Origin: Sinomicrobium weinanense
GTDB taxonomy: Bacteria; Bacteroidota; Bacteroidia; Flavobacteriales; Flavobacteriaceae
Assembly (NCBI RefSeq): GCF_018863395.1
Contig: NZ_JAHKRR010000006.1
Span: 1-64,000 of the forward strand
Reading direction: 5' to 3'
DNA: 64,000 nt
The translations under genes were made by a program, and so were the position numbers. Under the pieces are notes generated by a model. The model made no database searches, was not told where the DNA came from, and saw only the letters and a program-made list of their open reading frames with translations. Positions 44,162 to 52,949 of this stretch are shown here, piece by piece; the first letter of the stretch is position 1, and every line of letters begins with the position of its first letter.

Positions 44162-44713
44162 CTAACACAGCAGGCTCAATACTAAGAGTATAATGTCCAG
44201 GCGGTATGTGGTAGAGGCCCTCAGCAATTGCAGGGCTTTGTGGATATGGTTTTCTACCGTACTTACCGAAATATTAAGTTGATGCGCTATTTCTTTGTTG
44301 CTCATATTGTTGTAGTAGCTCAGGGTAAAAACCTCCCGGCACCTGTCCGGTAATTTTTCCGCTACAACGGTGTTGACCTGTGCCAGTAACCTGTGCGTGT
44401 TTTTTTCTTCTTCCGGGGTTTCGCTATACGCCAGGGCAAGACCTGCTTTTTCCAGTTGAATTTTATCCAGGCGCCTGGCCCTTAATTTTTTGGCACATTG
44501 ATATTTTACGGCCTTGTAGAGATATGCCTTATGGTTGGTAATGGAAGTAGTGCGGTAACGGTTCCACAGGTCTATAAAGATTTCCTGGACAATATCTTCC
44601 GCGGCATTGTTATCGCGCATTATATTCATTGCATAAGTGTAAAGCTCATGCCAATATCGGTTAAAAATCAGGTTAAAATCTTCAGGGCCGGTATGGTCTG
44701 TTTTCTTACACAT
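44162..44713 (-). CDS. RNA polymerase ECF-type sigma factor
   Basis: A sigma-70 family factor of 183 residues from the methionine at 44713. Region 2 is FNLIFNRYWHELYTYAMNIMRDNNAAEDIVQEIFIDLWNR, and region 4 is LSYYNNMSNKEIAHQLNISVSTVENHIHKALQLLR. A start at 44737 is possible, but a perfect -7 element (CAAAAGTA at 44735-44742, read on the minus strand) overlaps it, so the internal methionine, MCKKTDHTG, is preferred. It should direct transcription of the downstream SusC/SusD locus when FecR is activated. It is divergent from the BNR-like lipoprotein gene. Confidence 0.94.
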   Translation of the reverse strand: MCKKTDHTGPEDFNLIFNRYWHELYTYAMNIMRDNNAAEDIVQEIFIDLWNRYRTTSITNHKAYLYKAVKYQCAKKLRARRLDKIQLEKAGLALAYSETPEEEKNTHRLLAQVNTVVAEKLPDRCREVFTLSYYNNMSNKEIAHQLNISVSTVENHIHKALQLLRASTTYRLDIILLVLSLLC

Positions 44714-44734
44714 AGATCTGAGGGGGAATTTCAG

Positions 44735-44742
44735 CAAAAGTA
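44735..44742 (-). promoter_or_regulatory. Probable -7 element of the ECF sigma gene
   Basis: TACTTTTG on the minus strand. No clear -33 TTG was found at the right distance. It would start transcription near 44729. Confidence 0.4.
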
Positions 44743-44843
44743 AAAATGGAATACATCGATCACATTAAATTAGGGTAAAGTTTATGCTACCATATTTTAC
44801 CTGAAGATGTGATTATGCCCTATCAAACTTAAGCAAAGAAATT

Positions 44844-44851
44844 TATCTTTG
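44844..44851 (+). promoter_or_regulatory. Probable -7 element of the BNR-like lipoprotein gene
   Basis: TATCTTTG, 36 bp before the chosen ATG; the -33 box is not recognisable. Confidence 0.4.
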
Positions 44852-44887
44852 CAACCAGTAGTCAGGTGTAACCTACATTTTCAAAAT

Positions 44888-45949
44888 ATGAACAGAGTAT
44901 TTTTTTTAATAGTGATCCTCGTTTTACAGATCTCCTGTAAGCAGTCAGATAAATCTGAGCCCAGGAGAATAACCGGGGTTTCCATAACTCCCCTGATGGA
45001 AGACTCCATGAGTGTACGGGCGATAGAAATAACCCCGGCAGGTACCCTGTGGTTTGCCGATGACCGGGGGCGTTACGGTTATTTTCGCTATGGAAGCGAC
45101 CATCCCGTTCTGGATTCCATAACCTATGATGCCATTGTTCCACATTTCCGCGCCATAGCTTCCAACGGCAGGGATATATTCCTGCTGGGAATAGGCAGCC
45201 CGGCCCTGTTGTTTAAAATAAATGAGGAAGACCCGCCTAAGCTGGTCTACCGGGAAGAACACAAAAAGGCTTTCTATGATGCCATGACCTTCTGGAATGA
45301 AAATGAAGGGATAGCCATGGGAGACCCTACGGGCGATTGCCTTTCCGTACTGATTACCCGGAATGGAGGGGATAGCTGGTCTAAAGTGCCCTGTAACAAG
45401 CTACCCCTGGTAAAAGAAGGGGAGGCGGCCTTTGCGGCGAGCAATACCAATATTGCCGTGAAGGGCAATAAGACCTGGATCGTTTCCGGCGGATTGCGGA
45501 GCAGGGTTTTCTATTCTCCGGACAAAGGGAATACCTGGGAGGTATACGACGCCCCCGTGGTACAGGGTGAACCTACCCTGGGCCTGTATTCCGTAGACTT
45601 TTGGGACAAAAACCACGGTATTGCCATAGGTGGCGACTATACCCGGCCCAGAGATAACACGGCCAACAAGGTCATAACCACAAACGGCGGAAAGACCTGG
45701 GAGCTGATAGCCGACAAGCAGCCGCCCGGCTATCGTTCGTGCGTACAGTACGTTCCCGGGACCGGGGGAAAAGAGGTGGTAGCAGTCGGTTTTGAAGGGA
45801 TCTCATTTTCCGGCAACGGTGGCCGAAGCTGGAAACCGCTCTCAAAAGAAGGCTTTTATACCATTCGCTTTTTCAATGATTCCACAGCCTATGCCGCCGG
45901 GAAAGGAAGACTGGCAAAACTCGAGCTTACAAAGCAGAAAGTGAAATAG
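44888..45949 (+). CDS. BNR/Ycf48-like beta-propeller lipoprotein
   Basis: A 353-residue lipoprotein from the ATG at 44888, which gives a compact signal peptide ending in LVLQISC; an upstream in-frame start adds 13 residues. The body is a beta-propeller with Asp-box-like repeats (RNGGDSWSKVP, SPDKGNTWEVYD, TNGGKTWELIAD, GNGGRSWKPLS), as in sialidase BNR repeats and the photosystem II assembly factor Ycf48. Databases call relatives oxidoreductases or glycosyl hydrolases, but I see no catalytic residues. It may be a binding or scaffold protein at the cell envelope. Confidence 0.82.
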   Translation: MNRVFFLIVILVLQISCKQSDKSEPRRITGVSITPLMEDSMSVRAIEITPAGTLWFADDRGRYGYFRYGSDHPVLDSITYDAIVPHFRAIASNGRDIFLLGIGSPALLFKINEEDPPKLVYREEHKKAFYDAMTFWNENEGIAMGDPTGDCLSVLITRNGGDSWSKVPCNKLPLVKEGEAAFAASNTNIAVKGNKTWIVSGGLRSRVFYSPDKGNTWEVYDAPVVQGEPTLGLYSVDFWDKNHGIAIGGDYTRPRDNTANKVITTNGGKTWELIADKQPPGYRSCVQYVPGTGGKEVVAVGFEGISFSGNGGRSWKPLSKEGFYTIRFFNDSTAYAAGKGRLAKLELTKQKVK

Positions 45950-46169
45950 GGAGACGGGGTGAAGAGGTGACGAGGAGATAAGGAGATCGGGAGAAAAATA
46001 GGGATAATGCCCGGTGAGACATTGAGATCATTCGGTAATTGATTCATAATATAACCCAAAACCTGCAACCTGCAACCTACAACCTACAACCCGAAACCGG
46101 CATAACTCCCGGTGATAGCCCTATAACAACTTTTGATAACTTTTTATATTCAATTCCTATTAAATATCC

Positions 46170-46177
46170 TACTTTTG
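46170..46177 (+). promoter_or_regulatory. Probable -7 element of trxB
   Basis: TACTTTTG, 27 bp before the ATG at 46204; no -33 box at the usual distance. Confidence 0.45.
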
Positions 46178-46203
46178 TTAAGCAAATTAAACAGGAGTTA
46201 ATC

Positions 46204-47172
46204 ATGTCAGATACTGTAGAAAGAATAAAATGTCTTATCATAGGGTCTGGGCCTGCTGGCTATACGGCGGCTATCTATGCTGCCCGGGCAGACCTGAAAC
46301 CCGTAATGTATACAGGAATGGAGCCCGGAGGGCAGCTTACCACCACCACAGAGGTGGACAATTTTCCGGGATATCCCGAAGGTGTGGACGGCCCTACCAT
46401 GATGGTCCAGTTGCAGCAACAGGCCGAGCGTTTTGGTACTGAGGTAAGAATAGGAATGGCCACTGCGGTGGAACTCAGCAGCGAAAGAGGAGGCATTCAC
46501 AAGATAACCATAGATAATTCCAAACAGATAGAGGCCGAGGCCGTGATCGTTGCTACCGGGGCATCTGCCAAATACCTGGGGATCCCCAGTGAACAGCGTT
46601 TGCGCGGGGGTGGTGTTTCCGCCTGTGCTGTATGTGACGGCTTTTTCTACAAAGGTCAGGATGTGGCCATTGTTGGAGGAGGAGATACTGCGGCCGAAGA
46701 AGCAACTTACCTGGCAAATATCTGTTCAAAAGTGACCATGCTGGTGCGAAAAGGAGAAATGAGAGCTTCCAAAGCCATGCAACACCGCGTAGAAAATACA
46801 CCGAACCTGGAAGTCAGGTATTTCAGTGAAGTGGATGAGGTAGTGGGTGACCAGGTGGTGGAAGGCCTCCGCATCGTGAATAACCAGACCGGGGAAAAAG
46901 AAGAAATAAAAATAACAGGATTGTTTATAGCCATAGGGCATAAACCTAATACCGATATATTTAAAGGTCAGCTGGACATGGACGAGACCGGGTATGTCAT
47001 TACCGAGGGAAAATCTACCAAGACCAGCAAGCCGGGCGTTTTTGCCAGCGGAGATGTTCAGGATAAGGAATACAGGCAAGCCGTAACAGCAGCCGGAACC
47101 GGCTGTATGGCAGCCCTGGATGCCGAAAGATACCTGGCAACCGTAAAATCTCCCGAAGAAGTAGAAAGCTAA
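46204..47172 (+). CDS. trxB: Thioredoxin-disulfide reductase
   Basis: NADPH-dependent flavoenzyme of 322 residues that reduces thioredoxin in the cytoplasm. The FAD-binding motif is GSGPAGYTAAIYAARA near the N-terminus. The redox site is CAVCDG (CxxC, with valine in place of the more common threonine), the NADPH motif is VGGGDTAAEEATYL, and the FAD C-terminal motif is GVFASGDVQDKEYRQAVTAAGTGCMAA. The frame is open 55 codons further upstream, but that part is non-coding repeat sequence and would place the -7 element inside the gene. A hairpin terminator follows at 47198. Confidence 0.96.
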   Translation: MSDTVERIKCLIIGSGPAGYTAAIYAARADLKPVMYTGMEPGGQLTTTTEVDNFPGYPEGVDGPTMMVQLQQQAERFGTEVRIGMATAVELSSERGGIHKITIDNSKQIEAEAVIVATGASAKYLGIPSEQRLRGGGVSACAVCDGFFYKGQDVAIVGGGDTAAEEATYLANICSKVTMLVRKGEMRASKAMQHRVENTPNLEVRYFSEVDEVVGDQVVEGLRIVNNQTGEKEEIKITGLFIAIGHKPNTDIFKGQLDMDETGYVITEGKSTKTSKPGVFASGDVQDKEYRQAVTAAGTGCMAALDAERYLATVKSPEEVES

Positions 47173-47197
47173 TAGGGAAGTTAGAAGTTAGAGGTAC

Positions 47198-47243
47198 GAG
47201 GTACGAAGTTGAATGATCTTCAATTTCGTACCTCTTCTTTTTA
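47198..47243 (+). terminator. Phrase-like hairpin terminator after trxB
   Basis: A 16-bp stem, GAGGTACGAAGTTGAA (47198-47213) with 47219-47234 (one G-U pair), 5-nt loop, then TTCTTTTT. The stem is made from the same GTACGAAGTT words found at 6740 and 55015. Confidence 0.75.
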
Positions 47244-47270
47244 ATGCCCGGAGGTTTGCTTTACCCGGTT

Positions 47271-47338
47271 CCCGAGCCCTTCGGCACTTCGACTTTGCTC
47301 AGTGCAGGCAGGCTCAGGATAAACTGAAGCCGAGGGAC
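47271..47338. repeat. Dispersed CCTTCGGCACTTCG..GCTCAG..GAAGCCGAGGG repeat
   Basis: A hairpin-forming copy of the dispersed family: CCCGAGCCCTTCGGC at the left and AACTGAAGCCGAGGGA at the right, with GACTTTGCTCAGTGCAGG between. It overlaps the stop codon of the DUF1080 gene, so it probably forms that gene's 3' end. Confidence 0.55.
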
Positions 47339-48207
47339 TATTTTCGTACTTCCCTCAGTATTTCTTTTAATTTCGCCCGATCGTTCATATAGGGTTCCAG
47401 GTCCAGCAGGTCTACTTTGCGGAACTCGATGGGGTGGCTTTCGCTCTGGAGGGAAATATAGCCGCCTTTGAGCAATTCCCCGTCTTTTTTGACTTCAGGA
47501 TCAAAGTTGGAAACCGAACCATCGCCGATCTGTGGTTTGTAATAGGTGAGTACCGTGTCCCTTTCAACGATGTGATGTATAACAGAATCAGCCAGGACCA
47601 GCATATCCATGCGTACCCATTGCTCGCCGTGGTAAGTCTTGGAACTGGAGTTCAGGCAGTGTGGAGTATAGAGAGTGTCGCTGATAACCACATTGGTACC
47701 GGGAGTGCAGAGATTGCCCGTGGGACGGTCGTTGGTGCCATCACCTCCCAGGATCTGCGCCTCGATAGATATCGGGAAATCCTGGTCTTTGAGCATGCTT
47801 TCCGGTGATTGCCCGTGGAGCATGGCCCCGCTGTTGCGTAAGGCCCAGCCTTCACCTCCCGGAGCCTGGTCGCCCGTAAAGCGGTATTTCAGCCTCAGCA
47901 GATAGGCAGAGAAAGGCTTTTTGTAGAACATATGGCCGTATTGCTGGTCGAAATCCTCGTATCCGTCATAGCTCACTTTTATCAACCCGTCTTCCACCCG
48001 GAAAGTGTTGGCATAATTGTCTCCCAGGTCGTGTTTTGATATCTTTATTTTCCAGTCGTTCAGGTCCTTCCCGTTAAAGAGGTGTATCCATTCTAAGGAT
48101 TTTTCCTCGGTTTTTACTGTTTCTTCAACAGTCGGTTTTTTCTCGGTCTTCGTTTGACAGGAAACGATCAGGGCCCCTAAACATAGGGTACATAGCAGTT
48201 GCTTCAT
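47338..48207 (-). CDS. DUF1080 lipoprotein (3-keto-disaccharide hydrolase-like)
   Basis: About 289 residues from the methionine at 48207, which begins a lipoprotein signal (MKQLLCTLCLGALIVSC). The mature domain is the concanavalin-like DUF1080 fold: WIHLFNGKDLNDWKIKI, RYRFTGDQAPGGEGWALRNSGAMLHGQ, SIEAQILGGDGTNDRPTGNLCTPG, EQWVRMDMLVLADS and GYISLQSESHPIEFRKVDLL. Some members hydrolyse 3-keto-glycosides or bind glycans; the activity here is not shown. It is divergent from the second SusC gene, with a 181-bp shared upstream region. Confidence 0.88.
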   Translation of the reverse strand: MKQLLCTLCLGALIVSCQTKTEKKPTVEETVKTEEKSLEWIHLFNGKDLNDWKIKISKHDLGDNYANTFRVEDGLIKVSYDGYEDFDQQYGHMFYKKPFSAYLLRLKYRFTGDQAPGGEGWALRNSGAMLHGQSPESMLKDQDFPISIEAQILGGDGTNDRPTGNLCTPGTNVVISDTLYTPHCLNSSSKTYHGEQWVRMDMLVLADSVIHHIVERDTVLTYYKPQIGDGSVSNFDPEVKKDGELLKGGYISLQSESHPIEFRKVDLLDLEPYMNDRAKLKEILREVRK

Positions 48208-48344
48208 GGTATTAATGGATTTTAAAATAAGTGATAAACTTACACAAAAAATCAATTCCTTTCAATATTTTAATGTTTATGTTCTTTAGATGTTAAAAAA
48301 CATTTAGTATGTGTTACAATAAAGTTAAATAAATGTAATATTGT

Positions 48345-48352
48345 TATATTTG
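48345..48352 (+). promoter_or_regulatory. Probable -7 element of the second SusC gene
   Basis: TATATTTG matches TAnnTTTG; the ATG is 37 bp downstream. The -33 region lacks TTG, which may mean that an activator is needed. Confidence 0.45.
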
Positions 48353-48388
48353 GGTTTCAACTGAATAATAACAAAACTTAACTAACAC

Positions 48389-51300
48389 ATGAAAAGACTG
48401 CTATTGGTCACGCTTATCGCGTGTACTTTTTTTTGTTTTACGGGCTATGCCCAGGTGACAGGAACCATTACGGACCCGGAGAATACTCCCCTTCCGGGGG
48501 TGAGCATTGTAATTATGGGTTCGACCACAGGAACCACTTCCGATTTTGACGGGAAATACAGTATCAACGCTTCTGAAGGCGATGTCCTACAATTTTCCTA
48601 TGTGGGGATGACCACCGTTACCCGGACGGTAGGGGAATCAGATATCATTGATATAGTACTCGAAGAAGATGCCGAGGCATTGGATGAGGTCGTGGTTACG
48701 GCATTGGGAATAGAACGGGAGAAAAAGGCTTTGGGATATGCCTCCCAGCAATTGAATTCCGATCAGCTTTTGGAGGTTCCCGAAACCAATGTTGTAAGTG
48801 CTCTTAGCGGTAAGATCGCAGGAGCACAGATCTCTACCCAGGGAGGTGCGCCGGGACAGGGAGCGAGGATCGTTCTCAGAGGGGTTAATTCCCTGGATCC
48901 GAATGCAGAAAACCAACCTCTGTTTGTTATAGACGGGATCCCTGTCAGTAATGACTCTTATACCACAGGAGGAGGGGAGAGTCGGGGAATGACTAACAGG
49001 GCTGGAGACATCAATATGGAAGATGTGCAAAATATCTCTGTCCTGAAAGGAGGAGCGGCGACCGCATTATATGGAGTAAGGGGAGCCAATGGAGTGGTCA
49101 TAATTACCACACGAAAAGGAAAAGCAGGAAGAACGGAGTTCAATATTTCCGCTTCCACTTCTTTTGATGAGGTCAATAAATTTCCGAAAACCCAGAAAAC
49201 ATATACCCAGGGCTGGAAAGGCGAATACGACCCCAATAGTTTTTGGCCCACCTGGGGACCGAGTGTTGAGGAGGCCAGAAAGATAGACCCGTCTCATCCG
49301 GACCTGTTCAATAATTATAAAAATGCTTATAAGAACGGGCATTCTACCAATATTAACTTCAGCGCTTCCGGTGGTACTGAGAAATCTACCTTTTATGCGG
49401 CACTTTCCAAATTCGATCAGGAAGGGGTAATTCCCTTTTCTGATTATGGGAAAATATCAGCAAAACTATCGGGGGACTTACAGCTTTCAGACAAAATAAA
49501 GATAACCGGATCTGCCAATTTTATCAATTCCGGAGGCGCACGGGTCAATATCGATAGGTTTAATACAAGATTGATTTACTGGGCTCCTCGTGTGGACGTA
49601 AATGATTATGAGTTTGAAAACGGAACGATGAAAGGGTATCAATTCGACGGAAAAGAAGGTAATAACTCTATTTACGGTGCTAAAACCAACAGGTTTGTGG
49701 ACGACGTTAACCGCCTTATAGGTAACTTAGGCTTTAATTATACTCCTGTTGAGGGATTGGATATCAGTTACAGGTTTGGCATAGATTATTATAACGACAG
49801 CCGCAAAGCAACTGCTCCCGGCCCGAGAGAAGATGTTGAAGACGAGAATATTTTCGGGGATAATGAATTGGGGCATATAATAGAAACCAGAATTATTAGT
49901 GAAGACCTTACTTCTAACCTGATGGCTTCTTATATCAGAGACCTGGGAGAAGATTTTACCCTTACGGTACGGGCCGGATGGGATGTCTTTCAACGCAAAT
50001 ACGATCGCGTAACTACCTCGGGGGAAGAATTGGATGTGTGGAATTTATTTCACCTGAGTAATGCGGCAAATATCACCACTTCCCAATTCATTTCAAAGTT
50101 CAGGGTAGTGGGGCTCTACGGAGAAGTGGGAATTTCTTATAAGGACTTTCTTTATCTCACGGTTACCGACCGGAATGACTGGGCATCTACCCTGCCTGAA
50201 AAAAACAGGTCATTTAATTACCCCTCCGTAAGTGGAAGTTATGTCTTTACAGAGACCATGGATATGCCTCAATGGTTCAATTACGGTAAAGTAAGGGCTT
50301 CCTGGGCACAGATAGGTAAAGACCCGCAAATCGCATATCTGACTTCCGACGTATACCAGTCTGATGAAGACAATTTTCCTATTGAAAATGTGACAGGGTG
50401 GACACGCCCGGAAAACAAGGCAGATCCTGACTTGCTTTCTGAAAAAACCACGGAAATAGAATTCGGTACCGAACTTCGTTTTTTTGACAACAGGTTAAGT
50501 CTGGATGTATCCTGGTATCAATCCAATGCCAAGGATCAGATTATACGTATTCCGTTGCCTTTTTCCACAGGCTATAAGTTTTATTCCACCAATGCCGGGG
50601 AGATCGAAAATACGGGATGGGAGATTATGCTGAATGCCACTCCGGTACAGAGCGGGGATTTTTCATGGAACGTAGGGGTGAATTTTTCGAACAATAAAAA
50701 CGAGATCGTGGCCTTGAAAGAGGGTATAGAAAGTGTTTTTCTGGACAGTGAATTCGGCTATGTGGGCAGTGATGCTTCACAGGTGCTTTATGCAGGGCAT
50801 GCTTATGGAAATATCCTGGGTACCAGTTATGCAAGGTATTACGAAAACCCGGGAGACGAAGATCCGCTGGTGGTAGATAAAAACAGGCCCATACTTATAG
50901 GGGAAGACGGCTTCCCGGTGATCGACAGGGGGCAAAAAATAATAGGAAATTCCACACCCGACTGGATGATGAACATCAGGAACCAGGTGAACTACAAAAA
51001 TTTTTCCCTGGCATTTAACTTTGATTTCAGGCAGGGGCTTGAAAAGTTCAACAACCTGGGAAATTTCCTCTCGGCCTTTGGCACGGCAGATTATACGACG
51101 AACAGGAACGAGACTATAGTTTTTGAGGGAGTGACCGCCGATGGCAGCCCGAACACCAAAGAAGTATATCTCGGTCAGGGTATCGGACCGGATGGTGAAG
51201 ATTACGGGGATGGATTTTACAGGAATGTGCACAGGGCGGTCACCGAGAATTTCGTGGAAGATGCTTCCTGGGTAAGGTTAAAAGATGTGACCCTGACCTA

Positions 51301-51505
51301 TAACTTCCCGAATGCGATTCTCGAAAAACTGAGTATAGCAAGGGCGAGCATATCCCTTTCCGGGACCAATCTCTGGCTCAGTACCGATTACAGTGGTTTT
51401 GACCCGGAAACTTCTGCCAGAATAGGAAATGCCGACGGTTTTGCCGGTATGGGATCTTTCCCGGGGCTTAGGTCTTATGCTGCTACACTGCGTTTAACCT
51501 TTTAA
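48389..51505 (+). CDS. SusC/RagA TonB-dependent receptor (locus 2, no STN domain)
   Basis: A 1038-residue outer-membrane importer with signal peptide (MKRLLLVTLIACTFFCFTGYAQ). The mature protein starts directly with the carboxypeptidase-D-like domain (TGTITDPENTPLPGVSIVIMGSTTGTTSDFDG), then the plug (ALDEVVVTALGIEREKKALGYASQQL) and barrel. It lacks the STN domain of the first SusC, in agreement with the absence of sigma/FecR genes here. The TALGIEREKKALGYA plug type with an SusD-like_2 partner is often associated with peptide or non-glycan substrates; this is inference. Confidence 0.95.
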   Translation: MKRLLLVTLIACTFFCFTGYAQVTGTITDPENTPLPGVSIVIMGSTTGTTSDFDGKYSINASEGDVLQFSYVGMTTVTRTVGESDIIDIVLEEDAEALDEVVVTALGIEREKKALGYASQQLNSDQLLEVPETNVVSALSGKIAGAQISTQGGAPGQGARIVLRGVNSLDPNAENQPLFVIDGIPVSNDSYTTGGGESRGMTNRAGDINMEDVQNISVLKGGAATALYGVRGANGVVIITTRKGKAGRTEFNISASTSFDEVNKFPKTQKTYTQGWKGEYDPNSFWPTWGPSVEEARKIDPSHPDLFNNYKNAYKNGHSTNINFSASGGTEKSTFYAALSKFDQEGVIPFSDYGKISAKLSGDLQLSDKIKITGSANFINSGGARVNIDRFNTRLIYWAPRVDVNDYEFENGTMKGYQFDGKEGNNSIYGAKTNRFVDDVNRLIGNLGFNYTPVEGLDISYRFGIDYYNDSRKATAPGPREDVEDENIFGDNELGHIIETRIISEDLTSNLMASYIRDLGEDFTLTVRAGWDVFQRKYDRVTTSGEELDVWNLFHLSNAANITTSQFISKFRVVGLYGEVGISYKDFLYLTVTDRNDWASTLPEKNRSFNYPSVSGSYVFTETMDMPQWFNYGKVRASWAQIGKDPQIAYLTSDVYQSDEDNFPIENVTGWTRPENKADPDLLSEKTTEIEFGTELRFFDNRLSLDVSWYQSNAKDQIIRIPLPFSTGYKFYSTNAGEIENTGWEIMLNATPVQSGDFSWNVGVNFSNNKNEIVALKEGIESVFLDSEFGYVGSDASQVLYAGHAYGNILGTSYARYYENPGDEDPLVVDKNRPILIGEDGFPVIDRGQKIIGNSTPDWMMNIRNQVNYKNFSLAFNFDFRQGLEKFNNLGNFLSAFGTADYTTNRNETIVFEGVTADGSPNTKEVYLGQGIGPDGEDYGDGFYRNVHRAVTENFVEDASWVRLKDVTLTYNFPNAILEKLSIARASISLSGTNLWLSTDYSGFDPETSARIGNADGFAGMGSFPGLRSYAATLRLTF

Positions 51506-51515
51506 TAAGAAAACT

Positions 51516-52949
51516 ATGAAATTTAGATCGATATATATTTTACTGTTCATTTTGTCTTTATCCGTTATTGCATGTGATGACTATCTGGATATCAATGAAA
51601 ATCCCAATGGGGCAGAAATCCCTCCGTTAAAGGGATTACTGGCTTATACCACCCATCAGACTGCTGTGAACACATACAGGTTAGGAACGACGACGTCTTA
51701 CTATACCCAGTATTTGGCATCTCCGAACGAGGCAAGTGCTACGGATATACAGGAGAGAGTAAATACGGATAACTCATGGGAAAATATTTATGAAGTGATG
51801 TCCGATGCATACGATATAGAGGCACTTGCCACGGAATCCAACTCGCCACATTATGTTGGAGTTTCCAAGGTTTTAATGGCGGCAAACCTGGGAATGAGTA
51901 TTGATGTTTGGGGTGGTGTTCCTTATTCGGAGGCTCTTGCCTTTGAAACACTGACCCCGGCCTATGACAATGATGAGGCATTGTATACAACGGTGATCTC
52001 CCTGCTGGATGAGGCTGTTTCAGAATTGGATAAAGCCAACGAGGGAACGGAACTCGATCCGGATAGTGATTTTATTCACGGAGGGGGTACAGAAGCATGG
52101 ATAAAGACAGCCTATGCTTTAAAAGCAAGGTATCTCAATCATCTTTCCGGTACCGATAAATACGATCCGTCTGCCGTTTTAAATGCCCTGGATAACGCTT
52201 ATGAAAGCAATGACGATGACGCACAGGTTACACAATTCCAAACCCGGAACCCCTGGGCCCAGGTTGCCCTAAGCAATGAACAACTCGTTTTGGGAGGGTG
52301 GCTCTCCGAACAGCTTATAGATGCTATGAACGGGACTACTTTTGATGTCTTTGACCCTCGTTTGCCATTGATCACGGAACCATTTCCCGTAGAGTCCGGA
52401 GGAGATACCATAACCATATACAGGGGTACGGTAAACGGCGCCGGGAGAATCGGGGACGGGACCATACAGGCCGAATGCTATTTAACTACCGGGGGATTCT
52501 ATTCTTCGACCAATGCTCCGCTGATATTAATATCTTATTCGGAGTTAAAATTTATAGAAGCTGAGGTAAACCTTCACGAAGGGAATAGCGCAGCGGCCTA
52601 CGATGCCTATTTGGCAGGTATCCGGGCCAACATGGAAAAAGTGGGAGTAGCAGCCGGAGACATTACGGCCTATACTTCCGATGCAACCGTAGCAGTGGGT
52701 ACGGCAATAACCACAGATGATATTTTCAGAGAAAAATATATAGCCATGTTTCTGCATCCCGAATCGTGGGTCGACGCCAGGAGATTTGATTATGGCTATA
52801 AAGACTTTACCCTGCCCGAAAACCACAATTCACTGTTAAATGGCCAGTTCATCCGGCGGTTCGATTATCCCGATACCGAATACCTCAGGAACAGAAATAA
52901 TGTTCCGGAAGTCGAATTACTGACCAGAATATGGTGGGACAATGACTAA
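51516..52949 (+). CDS. SusD-like outer-membrane lipoprotein (locus 2, SusD_2 type)
   Basis: A 477-residue lipoprotein starting 10 bp after SusC. The lipobox is LSLSVIAC (C20), followed by DDYLDINENPNGAE, the signature of the SusD/RagB-like_2 branch. SEALAFETLTPAYDNDEALY and the C-terminal NRNNVPEVELLTRIWWDND are characteristic. It would cap the SusC channel and bind the ligand at the surface. Its stop overlaps the convergent aminotransferase gene by 4 bp, so there is no room for a terminator between the two. Confidence 0.94.
   Translation: MKFRSIYILLFILSLSVIACDDYLDINENPNGAEIPPLKGLLAYTTHQTAVNTYRLGTTTSYYTQYLASPNEASATDIQERVNTDNSWENIYEVMSDAYDIEALATESNSPHYVGVSKVLMAANLGMSIDVWGGVPYSEALAFETLTPAYDNDEALYTTVISLLDEAVSELDKANEGTELDPDSDFIHGGGTEAWIKTAYALKARYLNHLSGTDKYDPSAVLNALDNAYESNDDDAQVTQFQTRNPWAQVALSNEQLVLGGWLSEQLIDAMNGTTFDVFDPRLPLITEPFPVESGGDTITIYRGTVNGAGRIGDGTIQAECYLTTGGFYSSTNAPLILISYSELKFIEAEVNLHEGNSAAAYDAYLAGIRANMEKVGVAAGDITAYTSDATVAVGTAITTDDIFREKYIAMFLHPESWVDARRFDYGYKDFTLPENHNSLLNGQFIRRFDYPDTEYLRNRNNVPEVELLTRIWWDND

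Noticed and set aside
46039-46203. 55-codon extension of trxB
   Set aside because: The stretch reads through CTGCAAC/CTACAAC repeat words and over the TACTTTTG element; family sequence starts with MSDTVERIKCLIIGSGPAG.
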